Positions 35,892 through 44,287 of a stretch of 64,000 nucleotides of DNA are shown piece by piece. The first letter of the stretch is position 1. Each line of letters starts with the position of its first letter. Location: NCBI GenBank assembly GCA_021774445.1, contig JAJFJA010000033.1, positions 1 through 64,000 of the forward strand, written 5' to 3'. The position numbers were made by a program, and so were the translations under genes. The notes under the pieces were generated by a model that saw only the letters and a list, made by a program, of their open reading frames with translations, was not told the origin of the DNA and ran no database searches. This DNA is from Alphaproteobacteria bacterium (GTDB taxonomy: Bacteria > Pseudomonadota > Alphaproteobacteria > UBA6615).

Positions 35892-36902
35892 TTACTCCAG
35901 GCTGGCGGAAGCCGGGGCGATTTCGTCCCGCGGCGTGCCGTTGAGAAGCATGCCCGGGTTCTGCCGAATGAGGCGACTGAACTCGTTCATGTTGCGGCTG
36001 GTCCCGTCCAGGTTGTGCAGGATCGAGCCGAGATTCTGGGTTAGGGAACGCAGAGCGTAGTGCACATCCGTTAGCGATTTATCAACGTTGTCGCGGTTGG
36101 CGCCGATCATGTCGTCAACGGTGGTAACCAATTCATCGATGGTGCCGGCCGTGCGGCCCAGATCCTCGCTCATGGCAGCCAGGTTGGTCGTTGCAAGCTC
36201 GACGCTGACGATGGCCTGCTCAACGGAGTGGATATTTTCCGTCGACATCACGCGCTGGAGGCCGGCGGCGCTGTCGTTGAGGCGGTCAGACAAGGCAGTG
36301 AGTTGGTCCGCGAGTTGGGGTGCCCGGGTGTCGACGGTGGCTGCCGCCGAGCGGAGGGAGCCGAGAAGGGCGCCAAGATCGCGTTCGACGGTGCCGCCGA
36401 GGCTGGTCACCGTGTTACTGATCAGGTCAAGCAACGGGCGCACGCCTTCGCGATTGAGGGATCCAATATCAGCGGCGAGAGCGGAAACGGTTGCGAATAT
36501 GTCGGCCGGAGGCAGGCTGGCGATCTGTGCGCCCGGGACCAGCGGGCGCTGGCTGGTGCCAGCGCGGATATCGACGGTCTTGGCGGCGAGCAGACTGCTG
36601 CTGGCAATAGTGGCGAGACTGTCCTGGGGAATAATCCAGCCTTGCCGAACGGAGATATCGACGCGGAACTTCAATTGTCCGTCAGCGGCGGCCGGCTCGA
36701 TGCTCTCGACCTGACCGACCGGGAAACCTTCGTAGCGAACCTGGGTGCCGAACTTTAGACCGGCGACGTTGTCGAAGGTGACCAAATAGTGGTCGACGGC
36801 CCCGGTGCGGCCGGTGACCACGGCGATAGAGGCTATCGCGGCCAGCAACATGGCGCAGACGAAAGCGCCGACGAAGACATAGCTCTTGTTGTGGCTGCGC
36901 AT
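35892..36902 (-). CDS. MCE-domain lipid-transport protein (MlaD-like)
   Basis: A 336-residue periplasmic protein anchored by one N-terminal helix (VFVGAFVCAMLLAAIASIAVV). The MCE domain (~40-120: VTFDNVAGLKFGTQVRYEGFPVGQVESIEP) forms the hexameric lipid channel. A long helical, coiled-coil C-terminal region (~150-310) follows, longer than in E. coli MlaD (183 aa) and more like MCE tunnel proteins. Starts 14 bp after mlaF. Confidence 0.92.
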   Translation of the reverse strand: MRSHNKSYVFVGAFVCAMLLAAIASIAVVTGRTGAVDHYLVTFDNVAGLKFGTQVRYEGFPVGQVESIEPAAADGQLKFRVDISVRQGWIIPQDSLATIASSSLLAAKTVDIRAGTSQRPLVPGAQIASLPPADIFATVSALAADIGSLNREGVRPLLDLISNTVTSLGGTVERDLGALLGSLRSAAATVDTRAPQLADQLTALSDRLNDSAAGLQRVMSTENIHSVEQAIVSVELATTNLAAMSEDLGRTAGTIDELVTTVDDMIGANRDNVDKSLTDVHYALRSLTQNLGSILHNLDGTSRNMNEFSRLIRQNPGMLLNGTPRDEIAPASASLE

Positions 36903-36916
36903 GGGCTTGTTCCTGC

Positions 36917-37780
36917 TTAACGATCGTGCGGCATCGATTGGCTTGGCGCCGGTGCCACACCGGTGAGACGACTCAAATACTCGGCAGCATCGATCTGCTC
37001 CTCCTCAGCCACGCGGTTGAGCAAGTTGCGGATACGTTGGTTTTTGCTGTTGCGAATGTTTTTGACGCTGTCGACGGCGAGGAGCCGTCCCTGGTCAAGG
37101 ATGGCAATGCGGTCGGCAATCTTGAAGGCGCTCTCGACCTCATGCGTGACGACGACGATGGTGATACCCATGGCATCGCGCAGACGCAGAATCAGGTCGT
37201 CGAGCGCAGACGAGACCACCGGGTCGAGACCGGCCGATGGCTCGTCGAAGAACACTAGCTTGGGATCCATGACGATGGCACGGGCCACGGCGGCGCGCTT
37301 GAGCATGCCGCCGGAAAGTTCGGCGGGCATGAGGGCGTCGAAACCGGCGAGATTTACGACCTCGAGTTTCAGGCGAACCATGATGTCCATGGTCTTCTCG
37401 TCGAGCCGGAAGTGCTCGCGTAGAGGCAGCTTGATGTTTTCGGCGACGGAGAGAGAGCTGAATAAGGCGCCGCCTTGGAAGGCTACGCCCATTTGACGCC
37501 GCAAGGCCATGGCCGCGAGCGGGTCGAGATCGTTCATGTCCTGGCCGAGCAGTCGGATGGTTCCGCCGGTCGGCTGCTCCAGGCCAACGAGGTGTCGTAA
37601 GAGCGTGCTTTTGCCGGATCCGCTGCCGCCCATGATGACCATGATCTCGCCGCGCTTTACCTTGAGGTCGACGCCGAACAGCACCTGGCGTCGACCATAG
37701 TGGGTCTCGAGGCGCTCGACCTCGATCACGGCGTCGGCAGTCGCGGTTGTTGCCGGGCGCTTCGCGAGAGTGGCGGTCAC
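36917..37780 (-). CDS. Lipid ABC transporter ATPase (MlaF-like)
   Basis: A 287-residue cytoplasmic ATPase. Walker A is GGSGSGKST, the signature LSGGMLKRAAVARAI, Walker B KLVFFDEPSAGLD, and the H-loop VVVTHEVESAF. It pairs with the MlaE permease to drive phospholipid movement between membranes. The ATG overlaps the permease stop by 4 bp. The C-terminal ~25-residue extension (LTGVAPAPSQSMPHDR) is in the place where MlaF homologues contact MlaB or a neighbouring ATPase. Confidence 0.95.
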   Translation of the reverse strand: MTATLAKRPATTATADAVIEVERLETHYGRRQVLFGVDLKVKRGEIMVIMGGSGSGKSTLLRHLVGLEQPTGGTIRLLGQDMNDLDPLAAMALRRQMGVAFQGGALFSSLSVAENIKLPLREHFRLDEKTMDIMVRLKLEVVNLAGFDALMPAELSGGMLKRAAVARAIVMDPKLVFFDEPSAGLDPVVSSALDDLILRLRDAMGITIVVVTHEVESAFKIADRIAILDQGRLLAVDSVKNIRNSKNQRIRNLLNRVAEEEQIDAAEYLSRLTGVAPAPSQSMPHDR

Positions 37781-38562
37781 AGCGTCACCATGAAGGCAAA
37801 CAGCATGTCGGTGATGATAATTGCGGCGATACCTTGGACGACGGCGCTGGTGGTCGCCGCGCCGACGCCTTCGGCGCCACCCTTCACGGAGGCGCCGTTG
37901 ACGACGCCGACGAGCACGATCAGCAAGGCGAACAGGACGCTCTTGCCGAGGCCGTGGATAATGTCATTTGCGGTCAGAATGCGGATGGTGTCGGAGACGA
38001 AGGCGGCGAACGACAGGTCGAGAGAGCCGGAGACAAACAACCCGGCGGCGGCCAGGCCAACCAGATTGGCCCACATAGTCAAGGCGGGGAGGACGAACAG
38101 TAAGCCGACGAGAGCCGGGGCAACGAGGAACCGAACCGGGCTGACGCCGATGACGCGGAGCGCATCGACTTCCTGATTGATGGTCATGGTGCTGAGGCGA
38201 GCGGCGATGGCCGAGCCGGAACGGCCGGCGAGGAGAATCCCCATGATCAGGGGCGAGAATTCCCGGGTGATCGACAGACCGATGCCGACATAGGCGAAAG
38301 ACTCCGCACCGAAAAGACGCAGCGTGTGAATACTCTGGATGGCGAGCATGATGCCGATGGTGGCCGACAGCAGGGTGGCAATGGGTAGTGCGCCCGTGCC
38401 CATCTGCACCATCTGGGCGAAGATCGCGCCGCTGCGGACCGGTTGGCGGCGGCGCGCTCCGAAGGTGAGCCAGAATGCGCTCTGACCCAACAGCGTCGCC
38501 GCGAAGCCGACTTCGTCAATGGCTCGGGTGGTCCCGCGGCCGACTGTTTCGAAGATGCGCAT
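37777..38562 (-). CDS. Lipid ABC transporter permease (MlaE-like)
   Basis: A 261-residue integral membrane protein of the MlaE/TGD1 family. It has an N-terminal amphipathic helix, about five further helices and the family motif EFSPLIMGILLAGRSGSAIAARLSTMTINQEVDALRVIGVSP split across loops. ATG 38562 starts 14 bp after the STAS gene stop; the long open extension upstream is the STAS gene in another frame. Confidence 0.93.
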   Translation of the reverse strand: MRIFETVGRGTTRAIDEVGFAATLLGQSAFWLTFGARRRQPVRSGAIFAQMVQMGTGALPIATLLSATIGIMLAIQSIHTLRLFGAESFAYVGIGLSITREFSPLIMGILLAGRSGSAIAARLSTMTINQEVDALRVIGVSPVRFLVAPALVGLLFVLPALTMWANLVGLAAAGLFVSGSLDLSFAAFVSDTIRILTANDIIHGLGKSVLFALLIVLVGVVNGASVKGGAEGVGAATTSAVVQGIAAIIITDMLFAFMVTL

Positions 38563-38576
38563 CTCAGCCGGTCCGC

Positions 38577-38888
38577 TCAGTCCGACATGGCGGTCGGCAT
38601 GTCGGGAAAGATCGAGAAGACCTTGTCTAGACGGGCCAACTCGAAGACACGTAGGGCTTGGGTGCTCAAGGCGACCAGGCCGAGGGTGGTGCCGATGTTC
38701 TTGGCGGCCTGGAGTGCCTCGACCAAGCTGGCGATGCCGGAGCTGTCGATGTAGGTGACCGCTGAGAGGTCGACGAGCAAGTCGGTGGTTCCGTCGATGG
38801 CGTCGAGGAGCATCTGCCTTGTTTTGGCGGCGTGTTCCAGATCGACGTCGCCGGAGAGGGCAATAACGTGCTTCTGGGCTGCGCTCAT
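38577..38888 (-). CDS. STAS-domain protein (anti-sigma-antagonist / MlaB-like)
   Basis: A 103-residue single STAS domain. The phosphorylation-site motif VTYIDSSGIASL has Ser50 in the place of the serine phosphorylated in SpoIIAA/RsbV. It sits between an RsbW-type kinase gene (4-bp overlap) and mlaE (14-bp gap). It could be a partner-switch antagonist, the MlaB subunit of the transporter, or both. MlaB proteins are also STAS domains binding MlaF, so position alone does not decide. Confidence 0.88.
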   Translation of the reverse strand: MSAAQKHVIALSGDVDLEHAAKTRQMLLDAIDGTTDLLVDLSAVTYIDSSGIASLVEALQAAKNIGTTLGLVALSTQALRVFELARLDKVFSIFPDMPTAMSD

Positions 38889-39361
38889 GTCGGCCTCGGC
38901 AAACGTTTGGTGAGAGATAGGAGGTTGCCGACGCCGTCTGGAGCCGGCTGGAAGGCAATATCGTCCATCACCTCTTGTATGAAGTGAGTACCGAGCCCGC
39001 CGGGGCGGATGTGGTCGAGGTCGCGAGGCCGGATTGTCGCGGGGTCGATCGTCGGTGCCGTGTCGCGCAACTGGAGTTCCATGCCGTCGGACAGGCGGAA
39101 GGCAGCCAGGGCGATCCGCTGGTCAGATCGGCCCTGGTAACCATGGATAATGATATTCTGGCAGGCCTCGTCGACGGCCAGGACGATGTCGTGGCCAAGC
39201 TGTTCGTCAAAGCCGGACATTCGGGCCGCGGCGAGAATTGCCGGGCGGATCAGTTTGAGGCGGTCAGCCTTGGCGAAGAAGCGAAGCTCCAGCAATAGAT
39301 CGGTGTCGATTGCCGGATCGGTCGGCGGCGGCATTACTGCCCGCTCGGCGCTGCCGCTCAT
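38885..39361 (-). CDS. RsbW-like anti-sigma/serine kinase (HATPase fold)
   Basis: A 158-residue GHKL ATPase-type protein. N-box AVDEACQNIIIHGYQG, G1 DTAPTIDPA and G2 GGLGTHFIQEVMDD are present. There is no sensor domain, as in SpoIIAB/RsbW, which phosphorylate a STAS protein and sequester a target. ATG 39361 overlaps the phosphatase stop by 4 bp and its own stop overlaps the STAS start by 4 bp. The obvious substrate is the STAS protein next door. Confidence 0.88.
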   Translation of the reverse strand: MSGSAERAVMPPPTDPAIDTDLLLELRFFAKADRLKLIRPAILAAARMSGFDEQLGHDIVLAVDEACQNIIIHGYQGRSDQRIALAAFRLSDGMELQLRDTAPTIDPATIRPRDLDHIRPGGLGTHFIQEVMDDIAFQPAPDGVGNLLSLTKRLPRPT

Positions 39362-40494
39362 CGCGAGGCCCCGCCCAGACTGTCGTCGATCGCCAATACA
39401 GTGAGGTCGTCGCGGGCCTCCCAACCATCGCCGTCCAGATCGGACAGGAGCGCTTCGAGACGTGCGCGCAGGGGGGTCTTGGCCTTTGACTCAACCAATT
39501 GGATGAGACCCTCAACGCCAAGGTCCTCTTGGCTGTCATAACGGAACTCAGTGAGGCCATCCGAAAAGATGTAGAATTCACCGCGTTGTAGGTTCGTTTC
39601 TTCAGTCCGAAATACGATGTCGGGGAGAATGCCCAATGGCGGCGCGTCGGCCGCGAAGGACTGGTAGCTGCGGTCGGGCAGGCGGACCAGAGGCGGCTCA
39701 TGCCCGGCGTTGGCGAAGCGGACCAAGCCGATCGCCGGGTCGTATAGGCCGGCGACCATGGTGACGAACATGCCGCGGCTTGCCGTCTCGCAGATTTCCC
39801 GGTTGACGATCTCGAGCAAAGTGCTTGGATCGTCCATGTTCTTGGCCAGACAACGGAACAGGCTGGCCGTTTTCGCCATCAGCAGGGCGGCGTTGAGCCC
39901 CTTGCCCGATACGTCGCCAAGGGCAAAGGGGATGAGGCCGTCAGGGCGCTCGAAGAAATCGAAGAAGTCGCCGGAAATGTGGCGAACGGGCCGATTCAGA
40001 CCGTAGACCGGGAAAGATCTCGTTTGTTCTTTGGGCAGCAAATTGCGCTGGAGTTCGGCGACGAGCGCCAACTCGTCTTGGAAGTTGGACTGCTTGGCGA
40101 GATCTTCGGCCATGGTGAGATTGTCGAGCGCCAGACCGGTGAGACCCGCCACGGTTTGGACGAACTCGGTGGATATTGCCGCTTCATCGGCGCCGCAGCA
40201 GGAGATGGCCGCAATCTGTCGGCCGCGCACGGTGACCGGGATTGATCGAGAACGCGGCGTTGGTTCCGATGAGGTGGTGCCGAAACTCGCCAAGGGCTGC
40301 TCGGCGTCAGCTTCGGTAAGCCAAGCCGCGTCGTGCTGGCCGGCCAAGGCGATGGCCTGCATAGCTGCTGCGGCTATTTCCTTGTGCGTCGAGGCCGCCG
40401 CGATATCGTGGCCCAGCTGCAACAGGAGTGGCAGGCATCGTGGGCCGAGCTCTTGCTCAGCGGCAATATTGGGACGTGGCCGTGCGGCACGCAT
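39358..40494 (-). CDS. PP2C-type phosphatase with N-terminal GAF-like domain (RsbU/SpoIIE family)
   Basis: A 378-residue protein. Residues ~15-150 look like a GAF-type sensory domain; a short linker helix (QDELALVAELQRNLLPKE) follows, then a SpoIIE/PP2C phosphatase domain. Metal-binding acidic motifs are RHISGDFFDFF, ALGDVSGKGLNAAL, FSDGLTEF and RDDLTVLAI. It should dephosphorylate the STAS protein in response to a signal sensed by the GAF part. It is the first gene of the operon that continues into mlaEFD. Confidence 0.9.
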   Translation of the reverse strand: MRAARPRPNIAAEQELGPRCLPLLLQLGHDIAAASTHKEIAAAAMQAIALAGQHDAAWLTEADAEQPLASFGTTSSEPTPRSRSIPVTVRGRQIAAISCCGADEAAISTEFVQTVAGLTGLALDNLTMAEDLAKQSNFQDELALVAELQRNLLPKEQTRSFPVYGLNRPVRHISGDFFDFFERPDGLIPFALGDVSGKGLNAALLMAKTASLFRCLAKNMDDPSTLLEIVNREICETASRGMFVTMVAGLYDPAIGLVRFANAGHEPPLVRLPDRSYQSFAADAPPLGILPDIVFRTEETNLQRGEFYIFSDGLTEFRYDSQEDLGVEGLIQLVESKAKTPLRARLEALLSDLDGDGWEARDDLTVLAIDDSLGGASR

Positions 40495-40597
40495 ATCTTG
40501 AGCTCAATTGCGTCATGGTTGACTGCAACAGCCCAAGATAGAGGTTAATCGTTAACCATATGTTGGCGCTTCGGTCGGGCGTTGTGTGGGTAGGACC

Positions 40598-40789
40598 CTA
40601 GCTGCGACGGGATTGCGGCGCCGGCTGCGCGTGGGCGCGGATGGTTTCGTCATACATGTCGGCGCTAACGTCGAACATGTAGAACTCCCAGAACGCGTCG
40701 CTGCCGGTCCGCAGGTGCGATTCGGTACGCGAACGCTCTTCGACGACGGCGAGCCAGGGGCGGCCCCGGTACAGGCGCTGATTCCGCAT
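40598..40789 (-). CDS. Small protein of unknown function
   Basis: A 63-residue hydrophilic protein. The AGGGG six bases before the ATG and the protein-like composition (RPWLAVVEERSRTESHL, FWEFYMFDVSADMYDE) make it more likely real than the overlapping 80-codon frame. No signal peptide or membrane segment. No family recognised. Confidence 0.5.
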   Translation of the reverse strand: MRNQRLYRGRPWLAVVEERSRTESHLRTGSDAFWEFYMFDVSADMYDETIRAHAQPAPQSRRS

Positions 40790-40879
40790 CTCAACCCCTA
40801 AGAGGTATACGCGGTGGTTAGGACCACCACTTTCTTGGGGGCAAAGTTAGCGGGTTGTGAGTCGCCGATGCTGTGTCAA

Positions 40880-40911
40880 TTCCTAGCCTCGCCCGCGGGT
40901 GAGGCTAGGAA
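40880..40911 (-). terminator. Strong hairpin after the gene at 40919
   Basis: An 11-bp perfect stem TTCCTAGCCTC/GAGGCTAGGAA with a GC-rich self-complementary loop. It lies 8 bp past the stop of the minus-strand gene; the T-run is poor. Confidence 0.6.
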
Positions 40912-40918
40912 GACCGGG

Positions 40919-41119
40919 TCAGGCGGCGTGGGATCCGCCGACCGATTCGACTGTTTCGATCTGCTCTTTATCGGACGCCATCAGATCCGTCGCGATGCGT
41001 TCTATTACGTTTGCATATATCAAAAACCGACCATTGCCGCCGGACGTGCTCGCCAAGGATCGGAATTCGTTGGACAAATATTTCAACATGCCGGCATAGC
41101 CGGCGTGATGTCCTTGCAT
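40919..41119 (-). CDS. Small protein, paralogue of the product at 44288-44494
   Basis: A 66-residue protein from ATG 41119 (GAGGCGACCC upstream). Its core HAGYAGMLKYLSNEFRSLA...YANVIERIATDLMAS aligns with ISHAGMLSYLAREFRTAAS...YADVLDRIVSDLMTS in the other gene. Probably two helices; cytoplasmic. Family unknown. Confidence 0.65.
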   Translation of the reverse strand: MQGHHAGYAGMLKYLSNEFRSLASTSGGNGRFLIYANVIERIATDLMASDKEQIETVESVGGSHAA

Positions 41120-41422
41120 TGGGTCGCCTCGGATAGCTGAATGTACCAATAGTCTATGGTTAGTGTGTTGACGGGCATTATCGCAAAAAAGGGCTATGGT
41201 GCATTTTCGCCGCAACCTGTGATCCGATTGCCGCGGTCGGCATGAGCGGTCCCGTGCGCCGCATTTGACGGCATCGTATCGAAATCGTCAGAGCTAATAG
41301 GACTGACCCTTTTGTCGAGTCGCGGTGGCGGGGTGGCCATTGTAGTATGAGGCATTCACTGCGCGTGGGTGCGCGGGACAAGAAGATCAACCATTGCGCC
41401 GTTTGTTTGAGGCTGCCAGGAC
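41120..41422. other. Divergent intergenic region, no gene seen
   Basis: About 300 bp between the small paralogue gene and the coiled-coil gene. It should carry both promoters; no clear -35/-10 pair or regulatory palindrome was identified. Confidence 0.5.
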
Positions 41423-42418
41423 ATGACGGAAACTTCTTCGGATGCCCCGCGGGGCATGAGCATCGAAGCTCTACGGAAACGGGTGACGGCGGTCGAAAGC
41501 CGATTCTCTCGTATCGACGACGAGAATAAGGACTATCGGCGGCGGCTGGACGATCTCATGGCCGCCGTTGAAGGTGATCAACGCCGACAGCGCGAGGAGA
41601 TCACCGTCCTTGAGCAGAAGATCGAAAGCCTGGCATCGGAGAATATCCAACTGCGGGTGATTCTGGACGAGTTGTTGACTGCCGCAGAGGCCTTTGGCGA
41701 GGTTCGGCTGGATGAGACTTTGGCGGATCTCGATGCCCGGGTGCGGCAGGAGGACGCCTCGAAGGATATCTTCGTCGATGCCGCCGCGCGCATCGGGGAA
41801 GCGCGGGCCGCCGCGGCCGCGGTGCCAGACGGTGACACCGCGGCTCCGGCAAGAGCCGAACCTACAGGCGTGTCGGATACCGACGTTTCCCCGCCAGCCG
41901 AGCTGGCGGATGCGGCCACGCCAGAAAAGGTTGTCGAGGATGAGGCCGCACTGACCGCTGATCCGGAGCCTGAGGACGAAAGCCCGGGCGCCCGGGCGGC
42001 GGACGATGCCAGCGAGCCGCTGACTCTGGAGCCGGTAAAGGAGACCGAGCCTGGCCTCGAGCCGCAAACGGGAAGCGAGGCCGAAGCGATCGATGAGCGG
42101 CGAGATGCGGTGGAGCCCGACGAGATCGTACTGGCATCGGAGTTGAAAGACGAAGCCCTTGAGGCGAAAGAGGCCGAACCCGAAGAGCAAGGTTCGGACG
42201 CGGATCAGGCGCCCGACGAAGAGGTTCTGGAGCTCAAAACCGAGATTTTGGACGCAGAGGTCGAAACTATTTCCCGGCCGGAACCAGCGGTCGAGAAGCC
42301 TGCCAAGTCGGAGACGGCGCAAGACGACAAAAAGGTCGTGGAAATCACCACCGACAAGGAGACCGATCAACTGGATCGGATACTGGCTTCAATCCGCCGG
42401 ATCACATCCTCCCTCTGA
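41423..42418 (+). CDS. Coiled-coil, acidic Pro/Glu/Ala-rich protein with C-terminal PopZ-like motif
   Basis: A 331-residue protein. Residues ~12-80 are a predicted coiled coil (heptads in RKRVTAVESRFSRIDDENKDYRRRL and the next 40 residues). About 110-300 is a highly acidic, low-complexity linker. The extreme C-terminus reads QLDRILASIRRITSSL. PopZ proteins of alphaproteobacteria carry the similar EDILASIRRII motif, but at the N-terminus, with an acidic linker in the middle. No signal peptide. Function unknown; a scaffold is a reasonable guess. Confidence 0.65.
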   Translation: MTETSSDAPRGMSIEALRKRVTAVESRFSRIDDENKDYRRRLDDLMAAVEGDQRRQREEITVLEQKIESLASENIQLRVILDELLTAAEAFGEVRLDETLADLDARVRQEDASKDIFVDAAARIGEARAAAAAVPDGDTAAPARAEPTGVSDTDVSPPAELADAATPEKVVEDEAALTADPEPEDESPGARAADDASEPLTLEPVKETEPGLEPQTGSEAEAIDERRDAVEPDEIVLASELKDEALEAKEAEPEEQGSDADQAPDEEVLELKTEILDAEVETISRPEPAVEKPAKSETAQDDKKVVEITTDKETDQLDRILASIRRITSSL

Positions 42419-42437
42419 CATCCAGCCGTAGGATATG

Positions 42438-42464
42438 AGCGGGTGCGTGTTGACGCACACCGCT
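42438..42464. terminator. Hairpin between convergent genes
   Basis: AGCGG-GTGCGT / ACGCAC-A-CCGCT, 11 bp with one bulged A, between the stops at 42418 and 42496. No T-run, so tentative. Confidence 0.4.
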
Positions 42465-42495
42465 ATACCTTAGCTAGAGCCAGAGCCGTGCCGTA

Positions 42496-43077
42496 TCAGC
42501 GTGCCGGCACGGCATCGTGCAGGAATACGAGGTCGTCGCCCGGTGCGCCGGTGTGGCAGGCGATGCAGTTGAACGGCGCTTCCTCCATACCGGTCTTGAC
42601 GATCTGCCCGGCCATGCTCAGGCCGAGCGGATTGACCACGACATTGCCGTTGGGCGCGTAAACCACCCAGAACCAGTCTTGATTCTCAGGGTCGTATCCG
42701 ACTTCGCGCTGGTACATGACCGTGTGAACGCGAAGATACTTCTGGGGATCCTCGAAGACTTGTTCTTCGGTCGCGGCCGCGCCGTCGGCACCAACGAAGT
42801 TCTTCTTGACGATGGCGAAGCCTTCGCTGCCATTCACCATCACTTTGCTCTGCAAGGTGATCAGTGTCTCGGTGTGTAAGCCGGTTCCGCCCTGGTAAGT
42901 CGTGGCCGACAAGGCGTCAGGCCCGACCATGCGTGCATTGGCAAGCTGTTGCCAAAGTCGGTTGGCGAAGTCCACGTCTTCCGGAGTGCCGAAGGGTGGC
43001 GCGTCCTGCGCGAAGGCGGCCGCCGATAGGCCAGTCAGCATGACGGTAGCGACAATCCATTTTCTAAGCACGGTCAA
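42496..43077 (-). CDS. Exported single-haem cytochrome, cytochrome P460-like
   Basis: A 193-residue protein with a Sec signal cleaved after AAFAQ at about 24. There is one haem c motif, CIACH, near the C-terminus. The preceding beta-rich part (SKVMVNGSEGFAIVKKNFVG, DWFWVVYAPNGNVVVNPLG) resembles cytochrome P460/DUF-type periplasmic haem proteins. Role unknown, possibly electron transfer or NO/hydroxylamine chemistry. It lies downstream of an ECF sigma/anti-sigma pair on the same strand. Confidence 0.65.
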   Translation of the reverse strand: MTVLRKWIVATVMLTGLSAAAFAQDAPPFGTPEDVDFANRLWQQLANARMVGPDALSATTYQGGTGLHTETLITLQSKVMVNGSEGFAIVKKNFVGADGAAATEEQVFEDPQKYLRVHTVMYQREVGYDPENQDWFWVVYAPNGNVVVNPLGLSMAGQIVKTGMEEAPFNCIACHTGAPGDDLVFLHDAVPAR

Positions 43078-43164
43078 TCTCCCCGGGTTAAGCTGTGTTG
43101 ACGGGCCGGTCGGTCCTAGCCCTATTGCTTTGACGCTCGGGGAGGTCGAAAGGTTACATCGTGG

Positions 43165-43464
43165 TCAGTTGGGATGCCGTCGAGGCTGCGAGTGCTCGGC
43201 CGATAGCAGGCCCGTCAACTCATTGGTAGAATGATCGAAGGCGGATCTGGAAACGGCGATCGTGGCTCGGTAGCTCTCCAAAAAGCTCCGGCAATCGTCG
43301 CAGAGGCGCGTATGAAGATGGAAACGGCGACGCTGATCCGGCGACAATTCGCCCTCCAGATAGTCGACAACGGAAGCATCCATCTCGGCGCAAGTGAGTA
43401 GCAATGGCAGGCGCCGATTCATCCAGCCGCGGAGTTTTCGCAATACCCGCCGTGAGGAACTCAT
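43165..43464 (-). CDS. Zinc-finger anti-sigma factor
   Basis: A 99-residue soluble protein with a zf-HC2/ZAS-type motif (C25...H48-x3-C52-x2-C55, HTRLCDDCRSF) and no membrane helix. Its start overlaps the sigma gene stop by 4 bp. It should bind and hold the ECF sigma until a signal, perhaps redox or zinc status, releases it. Confidence 0.8.
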   Translation of the reverse strand: MSSSRRVLRKLRGWMNRRLPLLLTCAEMDASVVDYLEGELSPDQRRRFHLHTRLCDDCRSFLESYRATIAVSRSAFDHSTNELTGLLSAEHSQPRRHPN

Positions 43465-44078
43465 GGCTGTCCGGCCTCGATCATAGCTTCGAGTTTCTGT
43501 TTGAGGGCGAGGCGGGCACGATGCAGCCGTACTTTCACCGCCGCTGGCGTGATGCCCAGGAAATCCGCGGTCTCCGCAGTCGAATAGCCTTCAATGTCGC
43601 GTAGAGCCAGGGCGGCTCGAAGGCCGGCCGGCAGATCCAAAATGGCCTCGCGGACGATGCTCTTGCGCTGATGCAGTTCAAAGACTGCCTCTGCGAGCCG
43701 AAGCGAATGTGCCTGATCGACGATACGGCAGCCTTCGGAGTCGAAACGCACGGAGGCGGCTTCCAGCGGCTCCTCCCTAAACCACCTACGGCGACGGAGC
43801 CGCGTGATAGCCACGTTAACCACGATTCTGTGTAGCCAGCTTGCGATAGTTGAGCGACCCTCAAACCGGGCCAAGTTCTTAAACGCGCTTAAGAAAGCAT
43901 CCTGAACACAGTCTCGAGCGTCTTCCTCGTTGCCTAATATGCGCCGGCATACCGCAAGCATGCGGCCGGCATTGCGGCGGACGATGGCGCTGAAGGCATC
44001 GGGGTCGACCGTATCGGATCGGTGCAGGCTCGCCGCTGTGGCGTTGGGCAGACCGGCAAAATTCTTCGGTGTCGCCAT
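43461..44078 (-). CDS. ECF-family RNA polymerase sigma factor
   Basis: A 205-residue sigma-70 family factor of the ECF type. Region 2 is at ~30-100 (AVCRRILGNEEDARDCVQDAFLSAFKNLARFEG, STIASWLHRIVVNVA); region 4 at ~140-195 ends in GYSTAETADFLGITPAAVKVRLHRARLALK. There is no region 1.1 or 3. AAGGAG lies 5 nt before ATG 44078. Anti-sigma and a cytochrome follow. Its promoter recognition sequence was not found. Confidence 0.92.
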   Translation of the reverse strand: MATPKNFAGLPNATAASLHRSDTVDPDAFSAIVRRNAGRMLAVCRRILGNEEDARDCVQDAFLSAFKNLARFEGRSTIASWLHRIVVNVAITRLRRRRWFREEPLEAASVRFDSEGCRIVDQAHSLRLAEAVFELHQRKSIVREAILDLPAGLRAALALRDIEGYSTAETADFLGITPAAVKVRLHRARLALKQKLEAMIEAGQP

Positions 44079-44287
44079 GTGTCTCCTTCTATCTGAGCCA
44101 CCCATGGATTCAAGTCCGTTGGCGTGGGGGGCACAAGGCGCCGGCGTTCACAAATGCTCGATCTGACGGCTACCTCTTTCGGTGTATTGCCTCCTCGAAA
44201 TAGCGAGGGAGTGCGGGTGGTACTAAGGTGGAAAGATCATATCGCCGGGCACGCAAGGGTCGCCCTTTCCGGGGCGGGCGGGATTAC

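Noticed and set aside
38565..38958. An upstream extension of the MlaE-like frame
   Set aside because: It overlaps the STAS gene in a different frame; the true start at 38562 fits the MlaE N-terminus.
40552..40794. An 80-codon minus frame overlapping the 63-residue gene
   Set aside because: Its composition is Ser/Pro/Arg/Thr-rich, and the overlapping frame at 40598-40789 has a better ribosome site and more protein-like residues.
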